Shown piece by piece: positions 32,708 through 41,903 of a DNA stretch of 47,016 nt (its first letter is position 1; each line of letters opens with the position of its first letter). The stretch spans positions 1 through 47,016 of the forward strand of contig JAUYLL010000003.1 in assembly GCA_030698375.1 (NCBI GenBank), in the 5' to 3' direction. The notes beneath the pieces are model-generated. The model saw only the letters and a program-made list of their open reading frames with translations. It ran no database searches and was not told the DNA's origin. Position numbers and translations under genes: made by a program. The stretch is from Nocardioides sp. (GTDB lineage: Bacteria > Actinomycetota > Actinomycetes > Propionibacteriales > Nocardioidaceae).

Positions 32708-34345
32708 GTGGACGAGCACGCCTTTCCCATCATCGCGGGGGTGCTCGCGCTCGCGGCCGTTGTCGGCTTCATCGCCACTCGGTTGCGCCAGCCGCTGCTC
32801 ATCGCCTTCCTCGGCGTCGGGGTGCTCGTGGGCCCGGTCGGCACGGGCTGGGTGGTCGCCGACGGCACCATCGAGCTCCTGGCGCGGCTCGGGATCTCCG
32901 TGCTGCTCTTCCTCGTCGGGCTGCGGCTCGACCTGCACCTGATCCGCAGCGTCGGCCCGGTGGCCCTCGCCACCGGGCTGGGGCAGGTGATCTTCACCTC
33001 GGTCGTCGGGTTCGGCATCGCGATGGCCCTCGGCCTCGACCTGGTGCCGGCGATCTACGTCGCGGTGGCGCTGACGTTCTCCTCCACCATCATCATCGTC
33101 AAGCTGCTGTCCGACAAGCGCGAGCTGGACCAGCTCCACGGCCGGATCGCGGTCGGCTTCCTCATCGTCCAGGACATCGTCGTGGTCGTGGTGATGATCG
33201 TCCTGACCGCTTTCGGCAGGCAGGAAGGGGCTGACGACCTCGCGAGCGGTGTGCTGGTGATGCTCGTCCAAGGAGCCGCGCTGCTGATCGGCATCGTGGT
33301 TCTCAGCCGGTACGTCATGCCGTGGCTGCTCCACCACATGGCCCGCTCCCCGGAGCTGCTCGTCCTCTTCGGTGTGGCGTACGCCGCGTCGGTCGCCGCG
33401 CTGAGCGAGTGGATGGGGTTCAGCTCCGAGGTCGGCGCGTTCCTGGCCGGCATGTCGTTGGCCTCCACGGCCTACCGCGACGCGCTCGGTGCCCAGCTCA
33501 CCGGGCTGCGTGACTTCCTGCTGCTCTTCTTCTTCCTCGACCTCGGCGCGCGCCTGGAGTTCGGCGAGGCGGCCGCGCAGGTGACCGAGGCGCTGGTGCT
33601 CTCCGCGTTCGTGCTCATCGGCAACCCGATCGTGGTCATCCTCATCATGGCGTCCATGCGCTACCCCGTCCGCGTGGGCTTCCTCGCGGGCCTGACGGTC
33701 GCGCAGATCTCGGAGTTCTCCCTCATCCTTGCCGCGCTGGGGCTGAGTCTCGGGCACATCACCAACGCGACCGTCAGCCTCATCACCGTCGTTGGCGTGA
33801 TCACCATCGGCGTCTCGACCTACCTCATCGTCTTCTCCCACGAGATCTGGGCGCGCATCGGCGGCTGGTTCGCCTTCCTCGAGCGCCGAGAGCCCGTGAG
33901 CGTGCAGGTGGACCCGCCTGACCCCACCGATGTCGTGCTCTACGGGCTCGGCCGGTTCGGTCGCCACCTCGCCGCGGACCTCGCCGAGGACGGTCACGCC
34001 GTCCTCGCGGTGGACCACGACCCCCGTCGGGTGGCGCTCCACGAGCGGCTCGGCGTCACCGCGACGTACGGCAGCGCCGAGGACGTGCACTTCCTCGAGA
34101 CCCTGCCGCTGGGTGCTGCCCGCGCGGTGGTGAGCGCGGTCCCCGAGGTAGGGACGAACCTGGCCCTGCTGCACGGCCTACGCCACCACGGGTACGCCGG
34201 CGCGGTGGTGCTGACCGCGCACAACGAGCACGACGCCGACCAGTTGCGCGAGGCGGGCGTGGACGTGGTCCTCGAGCCGTTCTTGATGGCTGCGGCGACT
34301 GCTGCCGAACAGCTGCGCGAGGTGCTGGCGGGACCGCCTTCCTGA
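32708..34345 (+). CDS. Kef-type cation:proton antiporter with TrkA-N domain
   Basis: A 545-aa CPA2-family antiporter. About 12-13 membrane helices to residue 385 include the exchanger segments LGISVLLFLVGLRLDL and LTFSSTIIIVKLLSDKREL. A C-terminal RCK/TrkA-N nucleotide-binding domain (about 400-520) has the Rossmann motif LYGLGRFGRHLAADL and an acidic VDHD. It probably exchanges K+ or Na+ for protons under nucleotide control. GTG start with GGAGG five bases upstream. A bidirectional terminator separates it from the convergent fasciclin gene. Confidence 0.93.
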   Translation: MDEHAFPIIAGVLALAAVVGFIATRLRQPLLIAFLGVGVLVGPVGTGWVVADGTIELLARLGISVLLFLVGLRLDLHLIRSVGPVALATGLGQVIFTSVVGFGIAMALGLDLVPAIYVAVALTFSSTIIIVKLLSDKRELDQLHGRIAVGFLIVQDIVVVVVMIVLTAFGRQEGADDLASGVLVMLVQGAALLIGIVVLSRYVMPWLLHHMARSPELLVLFGVAYAASVAALSEWMGFSSEVGAFLAGMSLASTAYRDALGAQLTGLRDFLLLFFFLDLGARLEFGEAAAQVTEALVLSAFVLIGNPIVVILIMASMRYPVRVGFLAGLTVAQISEFSLILAALGLSLGHITNATVSLITVVGVITIGVSTYLIVFSHEIWARIGGWFAFLERREPVSVQVDPPDPTDVVLYGLGRFGRHLAADLAEDGHAVLAVDHDPRRVALHERLGVTATYGSAEDVHFLETLPLGAARAVVSAVPEVGTNLALLHGLRHHGYAGAVVLTAHNEHDADQLREAGVDVVLEPFLMAAATAAEQLREVLAGPPS

Positions 34346-34367
34346 AGGCTGCAGGTTCTCCACGCAG

Positions 34368-34397
34368 CGGAGCCCCGGCCGTCGGGCCGAGGCTCCG
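34368..34397. terminator. Bidirectional terminator between convergent genes
   Basis: Hairpin CGGAGCC-CC-GGCC-gtcg-GGCC-GA-GGCTCCG, an 11-bp stem with one internal mismatch pair, lies in the 77-nt gap between the antiporter (plus) and the fasciclin gene (minus). Confidence 0.75.
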
Positions 34398-34422
34398 TGC
34401 TCGTGCTGGTTCGGCGGACCTG

Positions 34423-35085
34423 TCAGGGCAGGTCGATCGGACGCAGCACCCGGTTGATGCCGTGCGCGATCTGCTTGTTGCCCTTGTTGATGTTGAAGAC
34501 GACGACGCGCGGGTTCGTGGCGTCGCGGTCCCGGTCGACCAGCACGACCCGGGTCCTCTTGCCCTCCCCCTTGACCCTGACCCCAACCTTCGTGCCGAGC
34601 GCGGTCGTGAGCCGGGTGCCGTCGGCGGCGAGGACCCGGTGGCGACCCAGGGTCTTGCCCGGGACCACGTGGTAGAGGAGCACGTCCTCGAGGGTGTCGA
34701 GGTCGACGAGCGAGGCCACGGCGTTGAAGGTCGCGCGCTCGGTCTTCGGACGCTTGCCGGTGACGTCGGTGACGAGCCGCCGGAAGGCGGCGTCGGTGGG
34801 GACGAACGCCGTGGCGCGCTTGTTGCCCTGGGTCAGGAGCCCCACGGAGCTGTCGGGCCTGGCCTCGAGGACCGTCAGTACGGCGCGCTCGACGATGTCG
34901 AAGTCGCGCCAGTTCTTGTCGAACTTGTTGCCGTCGGCGGCGAGGACGGTGGCGAGGCTCGTGTCGCCCCGTTTGGTGGTCAGCTGCCCGGTGGCCTGGG
35001 CAGGAACGGCCGTCGTCGTGGCGAGTGCTCCCGCGACGAGGCTGGCGAGACCGAGTCTCACGACGGTCGAGACAGAGTGCTTCAT
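34423..35085 (-). CDS. Secreted fasciclin (FAS1) domain protein
   Basis: A 220-aa exported protein. The signal peptide (about 1-32) is MKHSVSTVVRLGLASLVAGA followed by an AQA-type cleavage site. One FAS1 domain covers about 40-218, with the H1 box ATAFVPTDAAFRRL and the H2 box LLYHVVPG. FAS1 domains mediate adhesion or matrix contacts. A basic segment (VRVKGEGKRTRVVLVDRDRD) near the C-terminus precedes the final INKGNKQIAHGINRVL. ATG start with GGAGGGA upstream. Confidence 0.92.
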   Translation of the reverse strand: MKHSVSTVVRLGLASLVAGALATTTAVPAQATGQLTTKRGDTSLATVLAADGNKFDKNWRDFDIVERAVLTVLEARPDSSVGLLTQGNKRATAFVPTDAAFRRLVTDVTGKRPKTERATFNAVASLVDLDTLEDVLLYHVVPGKTLGRHRVLAADGTRLTTALGTKVGVRVKGEGKRTRVVLVDRDRDATNPRVVVFNINKGNKQIAHGINRVLRPIDLP

Positions 35086-35179
35086 GGTGGTACTTCCCTC
35101 CGATCGATGGCGGCGGATGCCGCTCTCCCTGCCCGAATTTCGCCGCCGCCGACACTCCGGATTGGACACGGGGCAGAAT

Positions 35180-35389
35180 TTATGCTTGGAGGGCGAGCAG
35201 CACCACGCAGACCGCGAGAGTGACCGCGCCGGCGATGCCCATCCCCAGCGCCAGGAAGGCCACGCCGCGCATGCCGGGCGTGTGGTCCACCTGTCCGGAG
35301 CGGTAGGCGGCCAGGCGCCAGACCCCGGCCGGCAGGGTCATGCCGGTGACGATCACCGCGACGACCGTGACCATCTCGAGCGCACTCAT
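35180..35389 (-). CDS. Small two-helix membrane protein
   Basis: A 69-aa protein with two clear membrane helices (about residues 5-27 and 42-66), joined by a basic loop YRSGQVDHTPG. It starts at ATG; GAGG-like bases lie further upstream (CCTTCCTCCATG on the plus strand overlaps the start), so the site is uncertain. Function unknown. It lies between the fasciclin gene and the divergent LVIVD gene. Confidence 0.6.
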   Translation of the reverse strand: MSALEMVTVVAVIVTGMTLPAGVWRLAAYRSGQVDHTPGMRGVAFLALGMGIAGAVTLAVCVVLLALQA

Positions 35390-35492
35390 GGAGGAAGGGT
35401 GCCCCGCCCGCCCGGGTCCACACCCCTCCGCCGCGACGTGACTCGAGGGGTGACCGGCGTCACTTCGCCGACAGGTGCTCGTTGAGCCCGGC

Positions 35493-36950
35493 GTGACGAC
35501 CACCAGCAGCGCCGTACGCCGCCTCGCCCTCGCCGCCACCCTGTCGCTCGGGCTGGTGGCGGCCACCCTCGTCGTCGGAGCAGGCGACGAGGTCGCCGCC
35601 GACAAGCGCCAGGTCGAGCAGGTCGCCCTGCCCAAGGCGGAGTGCGGCGAGGGGTCTCGACCCGAGCCGGGCATCGCCGGCCGGGCGCCGGCCGCCGACT
35701 ACGCCTCGGGCCGGGCCCAGCAGGGCTACACCTGCAACACCCGTCGGGTCGGAGGACTGCCCGGTGGGACCGGCTACAAGGTCCACCGCATGAAGGACCG
35801 GCAGGGCAACGTGTGCGCCTACTACGACGTCGCGCGCCTGTTCCCGCTCGGCCTCCTCGAGCAGGGCCTCGGCGGTGCCGGGGTCGCGGTCGTCGACATG
35901 AACGCACCGCGGCGACCCGTCCGGACCGGCACGCTGACCACGCCGGCGATGCTCAGCCCGCACGAGTCGCTCTCGCTCCACCGGGGCCGTGGACTCCTGG
36001 TCGCGGTGATGGGCACGCTGACGACCGGTCCCGGCGTCATCGACGTCTACGACGTCAAGCAGGACTGCCGCAATCCCCGGCTGCTGTCCAGCAGCCCCGT
36101 CGGGATCATGGGTCACGAGTCCGGCTTCTCGCCGGACGGCAAGACGTTCTACGCCAGCGCGATGGTCGGGCTCACGATCACCGCGGTCGACCTGAGCAAC
36201 CCCCGCCTGCCGCGGACGCTCACCACGATCCCGGGGGTCCTGGGCCACGGCGTGCGCACCAGCCGGGACGGCCGCACGCTCTACGTCGCCGACCTGGGGT
36301 CGTCGAGCTCCGAGCGCCTCACGAACGGTGGCCTGCGGATCTACGACGTGAGCGAGATCCAGGACCGCGAGCCGGCGCCGCGGGCGAGGGAGATCGCGGC
36401 GTACACCTGGCCCGATCTGGCGATCCCCCAGGTGCCCGAGCCGATGCGGATCAAGGGTCGCGACTACCTGCTGATGGTCGACGAGTTCACCGAGATGGCG
36501 ATGGAGCCGGAGATGGGCGAGTACGACCCGACACGCCCGCCCGCGATCGCCCGCATCATCGACGTCACCGACCCGACCCGGCCCCGCCAGGTCTCCGCCC
36601 TCCGCCTGGAGGTGCACCTGGAGAAGAACCGTCGTGGCCCGCAGCGCGACGATCCCGGCGCCCAGGACCTGCTCGGCGGATACGTCTCCCACTACTGCAG
36701 CGTGCCGCGGTACCGGAACCCCGGGCTCGTGGCCTGCGGGTACATCGGGTCCGGCCTGCGGATCTTCGACGTCCGCACGCCGCGCCGCCCGCGGGAGGTG
36801 GCCTACTTCAACAAGCCGGGCCCCGACGGCGCCTCGGCGTTCGCCCAGCCCGCCTGGGACCGCGAGCGCCGCCAGGTCTGGTACACCGACGGGAAGACCG
36901 GCTTCCACGCCGTGCGGATCGCGAAGCGGGTCTGGCCCAAGGGGCTCTGA
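35493..36950 (+). CDS. Secreted LVIVD-repeat beta-propeller-like protein
   Basis: A 485-aa exported protein. The signal peptide (about 1-35) is RRLALAATLSLGLVAATLVV. The mature part has repeated LVIVD-type blades such as GVAVVDMNAPRRPVRTGTL, LTITAVDLSNPRLPRTLTTI, LRIYDVSEIQDREP, ARIIDVTDPTRPRQVSALRL and LRIFDVRTPRRPREVAYFNK, which likely fold as a propeller. Cysteines in the mature part (CGEGS, YTCNTR, CAYYD, HYCSVP, ACGY) could form disulfides. GTG at 35493 is chosen because it opens the signal peptide; its ribosome-binding site is weak. No enzymatic motif is recognised. Confidence 0.82.
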   Translation: MTTTSSAVRRLALAATLSLGLVAATLVVGAGDEVAADKRQVEQVALPKAECGEGSRPEPGIAGRAPAADYASGRAQQGYTCNTRRVGGLPGGTGYKVHRMKDRQGNVCAYYDVARLFPLGLLEQGLGGAGVAVVDMNAPRRPVRTGTLTTPAMLSPHESLSLHRGRGLLVAVMGTLTTGPGVIDVYDVKQDCRNPRLLSSSPVGIMGHESGFSPDGKTFYASAMVGLTITAVDLSNPRLPRTLTTIPGVLGHGVRTSRDGRTLYVADLGSSSSERLTNGGLRIYDVSEIQDREPAPRAREIAAYTWPDLAIPQVPEPMRIKGRDYLLMVDEFTEMAMEPEMGEYDPTRPPAIARIIDVTDPTRPRQVSALRLEVHLEKNRRGPQRDDPGAQDLLGGYVSHYCSVPRYRNPGLVACGYIGSGLRIFDVRTPRRPREVAYFNKPGPDGASAFAQPAWDRERRQVWYTDGKTGFHAVRIAKRVWPKGL

Positions 36951-36969
36951 GAGCTCGGAGGACAGTGAG

Positions 36970-36997
36970 GCGAAACAAGAACACGTTCTCGTTTCGC
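36970..36997. promoter_or_regulatory. 28-nt palindrome with KstR-like core before the SDR gene
   Basis: The core AGAACACGTTCT (36978-36989) has the AAC-nn-GTT spacing of KstR/TetR sites. It is nested in outer arms GCGAAAC (36970-36976) and GTTTCGC (36991-36997). It ends 16 nt before the SDR ATG, ideal for repression. The same 12-mer occurs at 44477. Confidence 0.6.
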
Positions 36998-37013
36998 TGC
37001 TAGCGTTCGGCGC

Positions 37014-37748
37014 ATGACGACCCCGACCGATGCAAGCCGTCCTCGCGTGGTGGTGGTGACCGGTGCCGCCTCCGGCATCGGCCACGCCGCCGCCACCCGG
37101 TTCGCCGCCCTCGGTGACACCGTCTTCGGGCTCGACCTCGCCGACACCGTCCCTGCCGGCGTCGAGCACGTCGCCTGCGACGTCTCCGACCGCACCGCCG
37201 TGGAGGCTGCGATCGCCCACGCGGCCACCGAGGGGCGCATCGACGTGCTGGCCAACGTCGCCGGCATCGTGCAGTTCGGTCGTCTCGAGACCATCACCGA
37301 CGCCCAGTGGGAGCGGACCCTCGCCGTCGACCTCAAGGGCCCGTTCCTCACCATGCAGGCAGCCCTCCCGCACCTGCGCGCCGCGCAGGGCAACGTGGTC
37401 AACGTCGCCTCGGTGGCCGGCCGCATCCCCCAGCCGTACGTCGCCGCCTACGCAGCGGCGAAGGGCGGCCTGGTGCAGATGACCCGGTCGCTGGCCCTGG
37501 AGTTGGCGCCCGACGCCGTACGGGTCAACTGCGTGTGCCCCGGCACCGTCGACACCCCGCTGGTGGGCCAGGTGGCCGAGTCGATGCCCGACGACCTCGA
37601 CCCGCGGGCCTCCGACCGGCTGATGATGATGCTGCCGCACGGGGTGATGACCCCGGACGAGGTCGCCGCCTCGATCGTCTACCTCGCCTCCGCCGACGCC
37701 CGCAGCGTGACCGGCGCGGTGCTCGCGATCGACGGCGCGATGGGCTGA
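37014..37748 (+). CDS. Short-chain dehydrogenase/reductase
   Basis: A 244-aa classical SDR. NAD(P)-binding TGAASGIG is near residues 14-21, NVAG near 80, catalytic Ser in NVASVAG, and Tyr/Lys in YAAAK near residues 145-149. Asp in GLDLAD after strand beta-2 favours NAD(H). The C-terminal YLASADARSVTGAVLAIDG is typical. A palindromic operator lies directly in front, and the MFS gene follows 22 nt behind, so they are probably one transcript. Substrate unknown; a steroid or lipid substrate is suggested only by the KstR-like site. Confidence 0.92.
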   Translation: MTTPTDASRPRVVVVTGAASGIGHAAATRFAALGDTVFGLDLADTVPAGVEHVACDVSDRTAVEAAIAHAATEGRIDVLANVAGIVQFGRLETITDAQWERTLAVDLKGPFLTMQAALPHLRAAQGNVVNVASVAGRIPQPYVAAYAAAKGGLVQMTRSLALELAPDAVRVNCVCPGTVDTPLVGQVAESMPDDLDPRASDRLMMMLPHGVMTPDEVAASIVYLASADARSVTGAVLAIDGAMG

Positions 37749-37770
37749 CGCCCCGCCCTACGATGCACGG

Positions 37771-39048
37771 GTGACCGTCGAGCATCCTGTGCACCGGGGC
37801 GCGCTCGCGGTCTGGCTGGTCGCGCTCGGCGTCTACGTCCTCGCCGTCTTCCACCGCTCCTCGCTGGCCGTGGCTGGGCTCCAGGCGACGGAGCGGTTCG
37901 GCACCACCGCCGCCCAGCTGGCGACCTTCACCATGCTCCAGCTCCTCGTGTACGCCGCCATGCAGGTCCCCGTGGGTCTGCTCCTGGACCGCTTCGGTGC
38001 CCTGCGGGTGCTGACCACGGGGCTCGCGACGATGACGCTGGCGCAGACGGGCTTCGCTCTCGCGACCGTCTACCCCGTGGCGGTGCTGGCCCGGGTCGGC
38101 GTGGGCCTGGGCGACGCGATGGTCTTCATCTGCGTGCTGCGGCTGGTCAACGCGTGGTTCCCGGCCCGCCGGATCCCGCTGGTCACCCAGCTGACGGGCG
38201 TCCTCGGCCAGAGCGGCGCGATCCTGGCGGCCGTGCCGATGACCTGGTCGCTGGCCCGGCTCGGGTGGACGCCGACGTACCTCGCGGCCGCCGGTCTCGG
38301 CGTGGGACTCGGCGTGCTGCTGCTCCTCGTCGTGCGCGACACCCCCGAGCAGCGCCGGGTCTCCGGCCCGCCGCTCACGCTGCGCGGCATGCGGGAGACC
38401 CTGGCGACGGTCTGGAGCCAGCCGGGGACCCGGCTGGGGTTCTGGACGCACTTCACCACCCCGTTCAGCGCGAACATGCTCGGCCTGCTGTGGGGCTACC
38501 CGTTCCTCGTGCGCTCGGAGGGGCTGTCCCCGACGACCGCCGGTCTCCTGCTGAGCGTCATGGTCGTCGTGGTGATGGCCTGCGGCCCGTTGCTGGCCTG
38601 GCTGACGACGTGGCGGCCGTGGCACAGGTCGTCGGTGGTGCTGGCGGTCACCAGCGTCGTCGTGCTGGTCTGGACGCTGGTGCTCGCCTGGCCCGGCCCC
38701 GCGCCGCTCCCGGTGCTGCTGCTCCTCGTGGTCGTGTGCGGGATGGCGGGCCCGGTCTCGGTGATCGGCTTCGACTTCGGGCGCACCTCCAACCCGGCCG
38801 AGCGGGTGGGGAGCGCGACCGGCGTGATCAACCAGGGTGGCTTCATCGCGACCCTCGTGCTCGTGGTGGCGATCGGCGCGATCCTCGACTGGCGCACGCC
38901 GGGGTCGGGCAGCGACTACTCACCCGAAGCATTCACCTGGGCGATGAGCGCGCAGTACCCCCTGTGGGCGCTCGGGCTCGTGCAGGTCTACCGCTACCGG
39001 CGGCGCGCCCGGGCGCTGGTCCTGGCCGCGCAGGCGCCGGCCCCGTGA
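37771..39048 (+). CDS. MFS transporter
   Basis: A 425-aa major facilitator with 12 predicted helices in two halves. The loop motif LLLDRFGALRVLTTG between helices 2 and 3 matches the MFS signature A, and a long charged centre (VRDTPEQRRVSGPPLTLRGM) separates the halves. The closest type is the organic anion/nitrate-like group, but the substrate is not readable. GTG start 22 nt after the SDR stop, likely co-transcribed. Confidence 0.9.
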   Translation: MTVEHPVHRGALAVWLVALGVYVLAVFHRSSLAVAGLQATERFGTTAAQLATFTMLQLLVYAAMQVPVGLLLDRFGALRVLTTGLATMTLAQTGFALATVYPVAVLARVGVGLGDAMVFICVLRLVNAWFPARRIPLVTQLTGVLGQSGAILAAVPMTWSLARLGWTPTYLAAAGLGVGLGVLLLLVVRDTPEQRRVSGPPLTLRGMRETLATVWSQPGTRLGFWTHFTTPFSANMLGLLWGYPFLVRSEGLSPTTAGLLLSVMVVVVMACGPLLAWLTTWRPWHRSSVVLAVTSVVVLVWTLVLAWPGPAPLPVLLLLVVVCGMAGPVSVIGFDFGRTSNPAERVGSATGVINQGGFIATLVLVVAIGAILDWRTPGSGSDYSPEAFTWAMSAQYPLWALGLVQVYRYRRRARALVLAAQAPAP

Positions 39049-39076
39049 GGAGCCGGCGCACTGCGGGCGGCCGGGC

Positions 39077-40405
39077 TCAGATGCCGAAGAGCAGCCACAG
39101 GCCGCTGAACGTGAACGCGACCATGACGAACAGCAGCGGCAGCTGCCCGACGACCTGGTCGCGCTTGCGCAGCAGCGTCAGCGACCGGTCGTGCGCCGCG
39201 ACCACACCCAGTACGTGGCCGGTCACGATGGCCAGGACCTTGATGGTCGCCAGCGTGGTGGGGTTCGACGAGAACACGTAGGAGACCTCCCAGCTCCCCG
39301 TCCCGAGCAGGTCGTCGCCCCTGACCAGCGGGTCGCTGAGGTAGATCAGCGTCTGCTGGCCGAACTCCACGAGCAGCGTGAGGTAGTGCGCGACCATGTA
39401 GCCGATGATGATCGGCACCACCGAGTGCGCCAGCAGGCCGGGGACCTCCAACCGGGTGTGGCCCTCGACGGGCCGGAACGCCGCGGTGGCCGCCCAGAAG
39501 ACGACCCCCACCGCGACGATGAACCCGAGCATGACCGCGGTGTTCAACGCCGTGCTCGGCAGGTCGGTGCGCTGGATGTAGCGCAGCCACAGCGGGGCCT
39601 CGCGGAAGCTGTCGAAGGCTGTGCTGCCGAGCAGCACCGCGATCACCGCGACCAGCCAGGGGGCCACCGGGATGGTGCGCAGGTTGACCATCGGGTTGCG
39701 CACCACCAGTGCTCCGTCGGCGCGACGCCCCCACACGGAGAGGTGCCCCACCAGGGTCGAATACACCTCGAACGGGTCGGCACGGGCGAACCACTTGTCG
39801 CCGTACACGGCGCCGCCGACCAGCAGCACCGCCGCGTAGAGGGCGAACCACATCCGCACCGGGCCGAGGTAGGTCCCGCCGGGGTAGACCAGCTCCAGCC
39901 AGACGAAGGCGAACAACCCGAGCGCGGCGGGGAGGTAGCCCCAGCGCTCCGGGAAGGGCAGCAGTCCGCGCGACGGGTCGCCGCCGGTGAAGCGCGAGAG
40001 CAGCAGGTGGATGGTGCGCACCGGGCTCAACGCCTTCACGACGGGCCCGAACGCGAGGCTGAGCGGCACCAGACCCACCCACAGCCAGACGTAGACCACC
40101 CCGAAGACCGGGTTGATCCGCAGGTCCTCGCCGAACACGGCGGCCACCACGACGTACGCCGTGAAGACCAGCCCGACCACGCGCAGCGTCCAGGTGAAGG
40201 GAGCCGACTCGACCATGCGCTGGACGCCGGGGACCGGACGTCCATCGTGCGCGGGGTCGAACCGGGCGCGCCGCCAGGCGAAGAGCAGGACGACGAACGA
40301 GAGGGTCAGCGCCGCCGAGCCGCCGGCGATGGCGTACTCGGCGGGGATCGGGAGGTCACCGGCGCCCCCGACCCCGTGCGCACCGACCAGGTCGGTCGAC
40401 GTCAC
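39077..40405 (-). CDS. Polytopic membrane protein of the type often labelled fenitrothion hydrolase
   Basis: A 442-aa protein with about 11-12 hydrophobic helices. The N-terminal AHGVGGAGDLPIPAEYAIAG resembles actinobacterial membrane proteins that databases often name fenitrothion hydrolase (from memory); that name is not supported by any catalytic residue I can see. Conserved-looking motifs are YVWLWVGLVPLSLAFGPVVK and WGYLPAALGLFAFVWLELVY. The GTG starts immediately after the TGA of the lipoprotein gene, so the two are translated together. Transport of a metal or small solute is equally possible. Confidence 0.75.
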   Translation of the reverse strand: MTSTDLVGAHGVGGAGDLPIPAEYAIAGGSAALTLSFVVLLFAWRRARFDPAHDGRPVPGVQRMVESAPFTWTLRVVGLVFTAYVVVAAVFGEDLRINPVFGVVYVWLWVGLVPLSLAFGPVVKALSPVRTIHLLLSRFTGGDPSRGLLPFPERWGYLPAALGLFAFVWLELVYPGGTYLGPVRMWFALYAAVLLVGGAVYGDKWFARADPFEVYSTLVGHLSVWGRRADGALVVRNPMVNLRTIPVAPWLVAVIAVLLGSTAFDSFREAPLWLRYIQRTDLPSTALNTAVMLGFIVAVGVVFWAATAAFRPVEGHTRLEVPGLLAHSVVPIIIGYMVAHYLTLLVEFGQQTLIYLSDPLVRGDDLLGTGSWEVSYVFSSNPTTLATIKVLAIVTGHVLGVVAAHDRSLTLLRKRDQVVGQLPLLFVMVAFTFSGLWLLFGI

Positions 40406-40873
40406 TCAGCGCACCTGGACGAGGGCGATCACGAAGCCCGTGTCGTGGTCCTCGATCTCCACCGTGCCGGGGTTCTCGAAGACGATCCGCTCGGTGGTCC
40501 GGCCCGGACCGAACTGGACGTAGGTCTCCGGCCGGGCGTGCACGTGGAGCTCGCCCGCCCGGTCGGAGGTGATCTCCAGGACCAGCTCGTCGCCGACCGA
40601 GAGCGACATCTCGGCGCCGTTGGGACTGAGGGAGTCGCCCTCGACGGTGACCTCGAGCGTATTCCCGGCGGCCTCGTCGGGCTCCTCCTCGGGGGCGGCC
40701 TCCTCGGGGGCGGCCTCCTCGGTGGGATCGGTCTCGGCGGGGTCGTCGGCGGGGGTGCTGGTGCTGGACGGTGCGGTGTCCTCGGCCGGTTCGTCGCTCC
40801 CGCAGGAGGCGAGGACGAGGGCCGCGGCGACGGCGGCGACGGTCACGGACAAGGGCGAGAGCAGGGAACGCAT
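40406..40873 (-). CDS. Acidic lipoprotein with cupredoxin-like C-terminal domain
   Basis: A 155-aa lipoprotein. The lipobox LVLASCGS puts the lipidated Cys at about residue 24. A long Thr/Pro/Glu-rich linker follows (about 27-70). The C-terminal 85 residues are beta-rich, with ITSDRAGELHVHARPETYVQ and the closing VEIEDHDTGFVIALVQVR, like a small cupredoxin domain. The HVH motif could bind copper. Its stop touches the start of the membrane protein gene. The four genes 41835-39077 look like one envelope operon. Confidence 0.8.
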   Translation of the reverse strand: MRSLLSPLSVTVAAVAAALVLASCGSDEPAEDTAPSSTSTPADDPAETDPTEEAAPEEAAPEEEPDEAAGNTLEVTVEGDSLSPNGAEMSLSVGDELVLEITSDRAGELHVHARPETYVQFGPGRTTERIVFENPGTVEIEDHDTGFVIALVQVR

Positions 40874-40921
40874 GAGGTCTCCAGAGGATGTGGTGCGGAG
40901 CCGGTCGGCGACCGGGGGTGG

Positions 40922-41551
40922 TCAGACGAGGGTGCCGCCGACGACCGGCGGCCCCCGGTGAGACCACGCGCCGTGCAGGTGGCGCATGCGTACGCCGACC
41001 CGGTCGGCCGCTGCGGCGGGCACGCCCCGACGGGGGAGCGGTCCGTCGGCGGCGAGGATCCCGGTGAGGGACCACGTGGCCCAGCGGTGGCGGACGGCGG
41101 TGAGGAGCCCGCGCATGAGGGTCCACAGGGTCCGCTCGCCGTGCCAGAGCCAGCCGGCGACCAGGCCTGCGACCCCGACGTGCGCCAATGCCATGGCGGG
41201 CGACACCTCGGCCAGGTGGGCGACGAGGTGCAGCAGCGCGGCGTCGAGACGTCCCTGCGCGGGAGCCCCCGTGCCGGCGATGGCCAGGGGTTCGGTGTGG
41301 CCGGCGGTGCTGCTCAGGACGAGGTGGACGAGCCCCTGACCGCCCACGACGAGGACGCCGACGCGCAGCAGTGAGGCCTGCTCACGCAGCACCACCACGC
41401 CGACGGTGACCAGGACGAGCGCGACGCCACCGAGCACACGAGGACCGGGGAGCAGTCCCGAGCCGAGCTGGTGGGCGCCCGCTCCGAGCACGAGGGCGAC
41501 CCCGGCCACCACGGCCGCTCGGATCAGCCGCACGGGCAGGGACGCGGACAC
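40922..41551 (-). CDS. Membrane protein of unknown function in the lipoprotein cluster
   Basis: A 209-aa protein with about five hydrophobic helices (about 8-28, 33-52, 60-80, 105-125, 128-140) and a basic, His-containing tail (VGVRMRHLHGAWSHRGPP). The start is uncertain; GTG at 41551 fits the first helix but has no clear ribosome-binding site. It lies 48 nt before the lipoprotein gene and 11 nt after the DoxX-like gene. The company of a cupredoxin-like lipoprotein hints at metal handling, which is inference. Confidence 0.65.
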   Translation of the reverse strand: MSASLPVRLIRAAVVAGVALVLGAGAHQLGSGLLPGPRVLGGVALVLVTVGVVVLREQASLLRVGVLVVGGQGLVHLVLSSTAGHTEPLAIAGTGAPAQGRLDAALLHLVAHLAEVSPAMALAHVGVAGLVAGWLWHGERTLWTLMRGLLTAVRHRWATWSLTGILAADGPLPRRGVPAAAADRVGVRMRHLHGAWSHRGPPVVGGTLV

Positions 41552-41562
41552 GGGTGCCAGGT

Positions 41563-41835
41563 TCAGGAGCCGCTGGCCTGACCGTTGGTCGCGGCGCGGA
41601 AGCCGAGGTGCCCGACGTACGCGAGGAGACCGAGGGTGGCGAGCTTGCGGGTGCGACGGCTGAGCAGGCCCAGGCCGAGCGCGACCTCGGTCGCGCCGTT
41701 GCGCTTGATCCAGGTGTCGGTGTCCTGGGGGAACGCGACGGTCGTCAGGTCCTCGAAGATCTCCGGGGCGACGAAGTGGGCGCCGCCGGTGGCGGCCAGG
41801 GCGATGCCGGTGGCGCGGGCCATCGAGTCCTTCAC
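41563..41835 (-). CDS. Small DoxX-like membrane protein
   Basis: A 90-aa protein with about three short hydrophobic segments (ATGIALAATGGAHFVAP, NGATEVALGLGLLS, LATLGLLAYVGHLGF), consistent with a DoxX-like fold. The GTG has a strong GGAGGTATCCC site. It is first in the minus-strand cluster running to 39077. Function unknown. Confidence 0.75.
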   Translation of the reverse strand: MKDSMARATGIALAATGGAHFVAPEIFEDLTTVAFPQDTDTWIKRNGATEVALGLGLLSRRTRKLATLGLLAYVGHLGFRAATNGQASGS

Positions 41836-41903
41836 GGGATACCTCCATGAGTAGTGCGGCTCGCGGGGAGCCCGGGAGCGTGCGGACCCAGGGTAGGGGG
41901 CGC

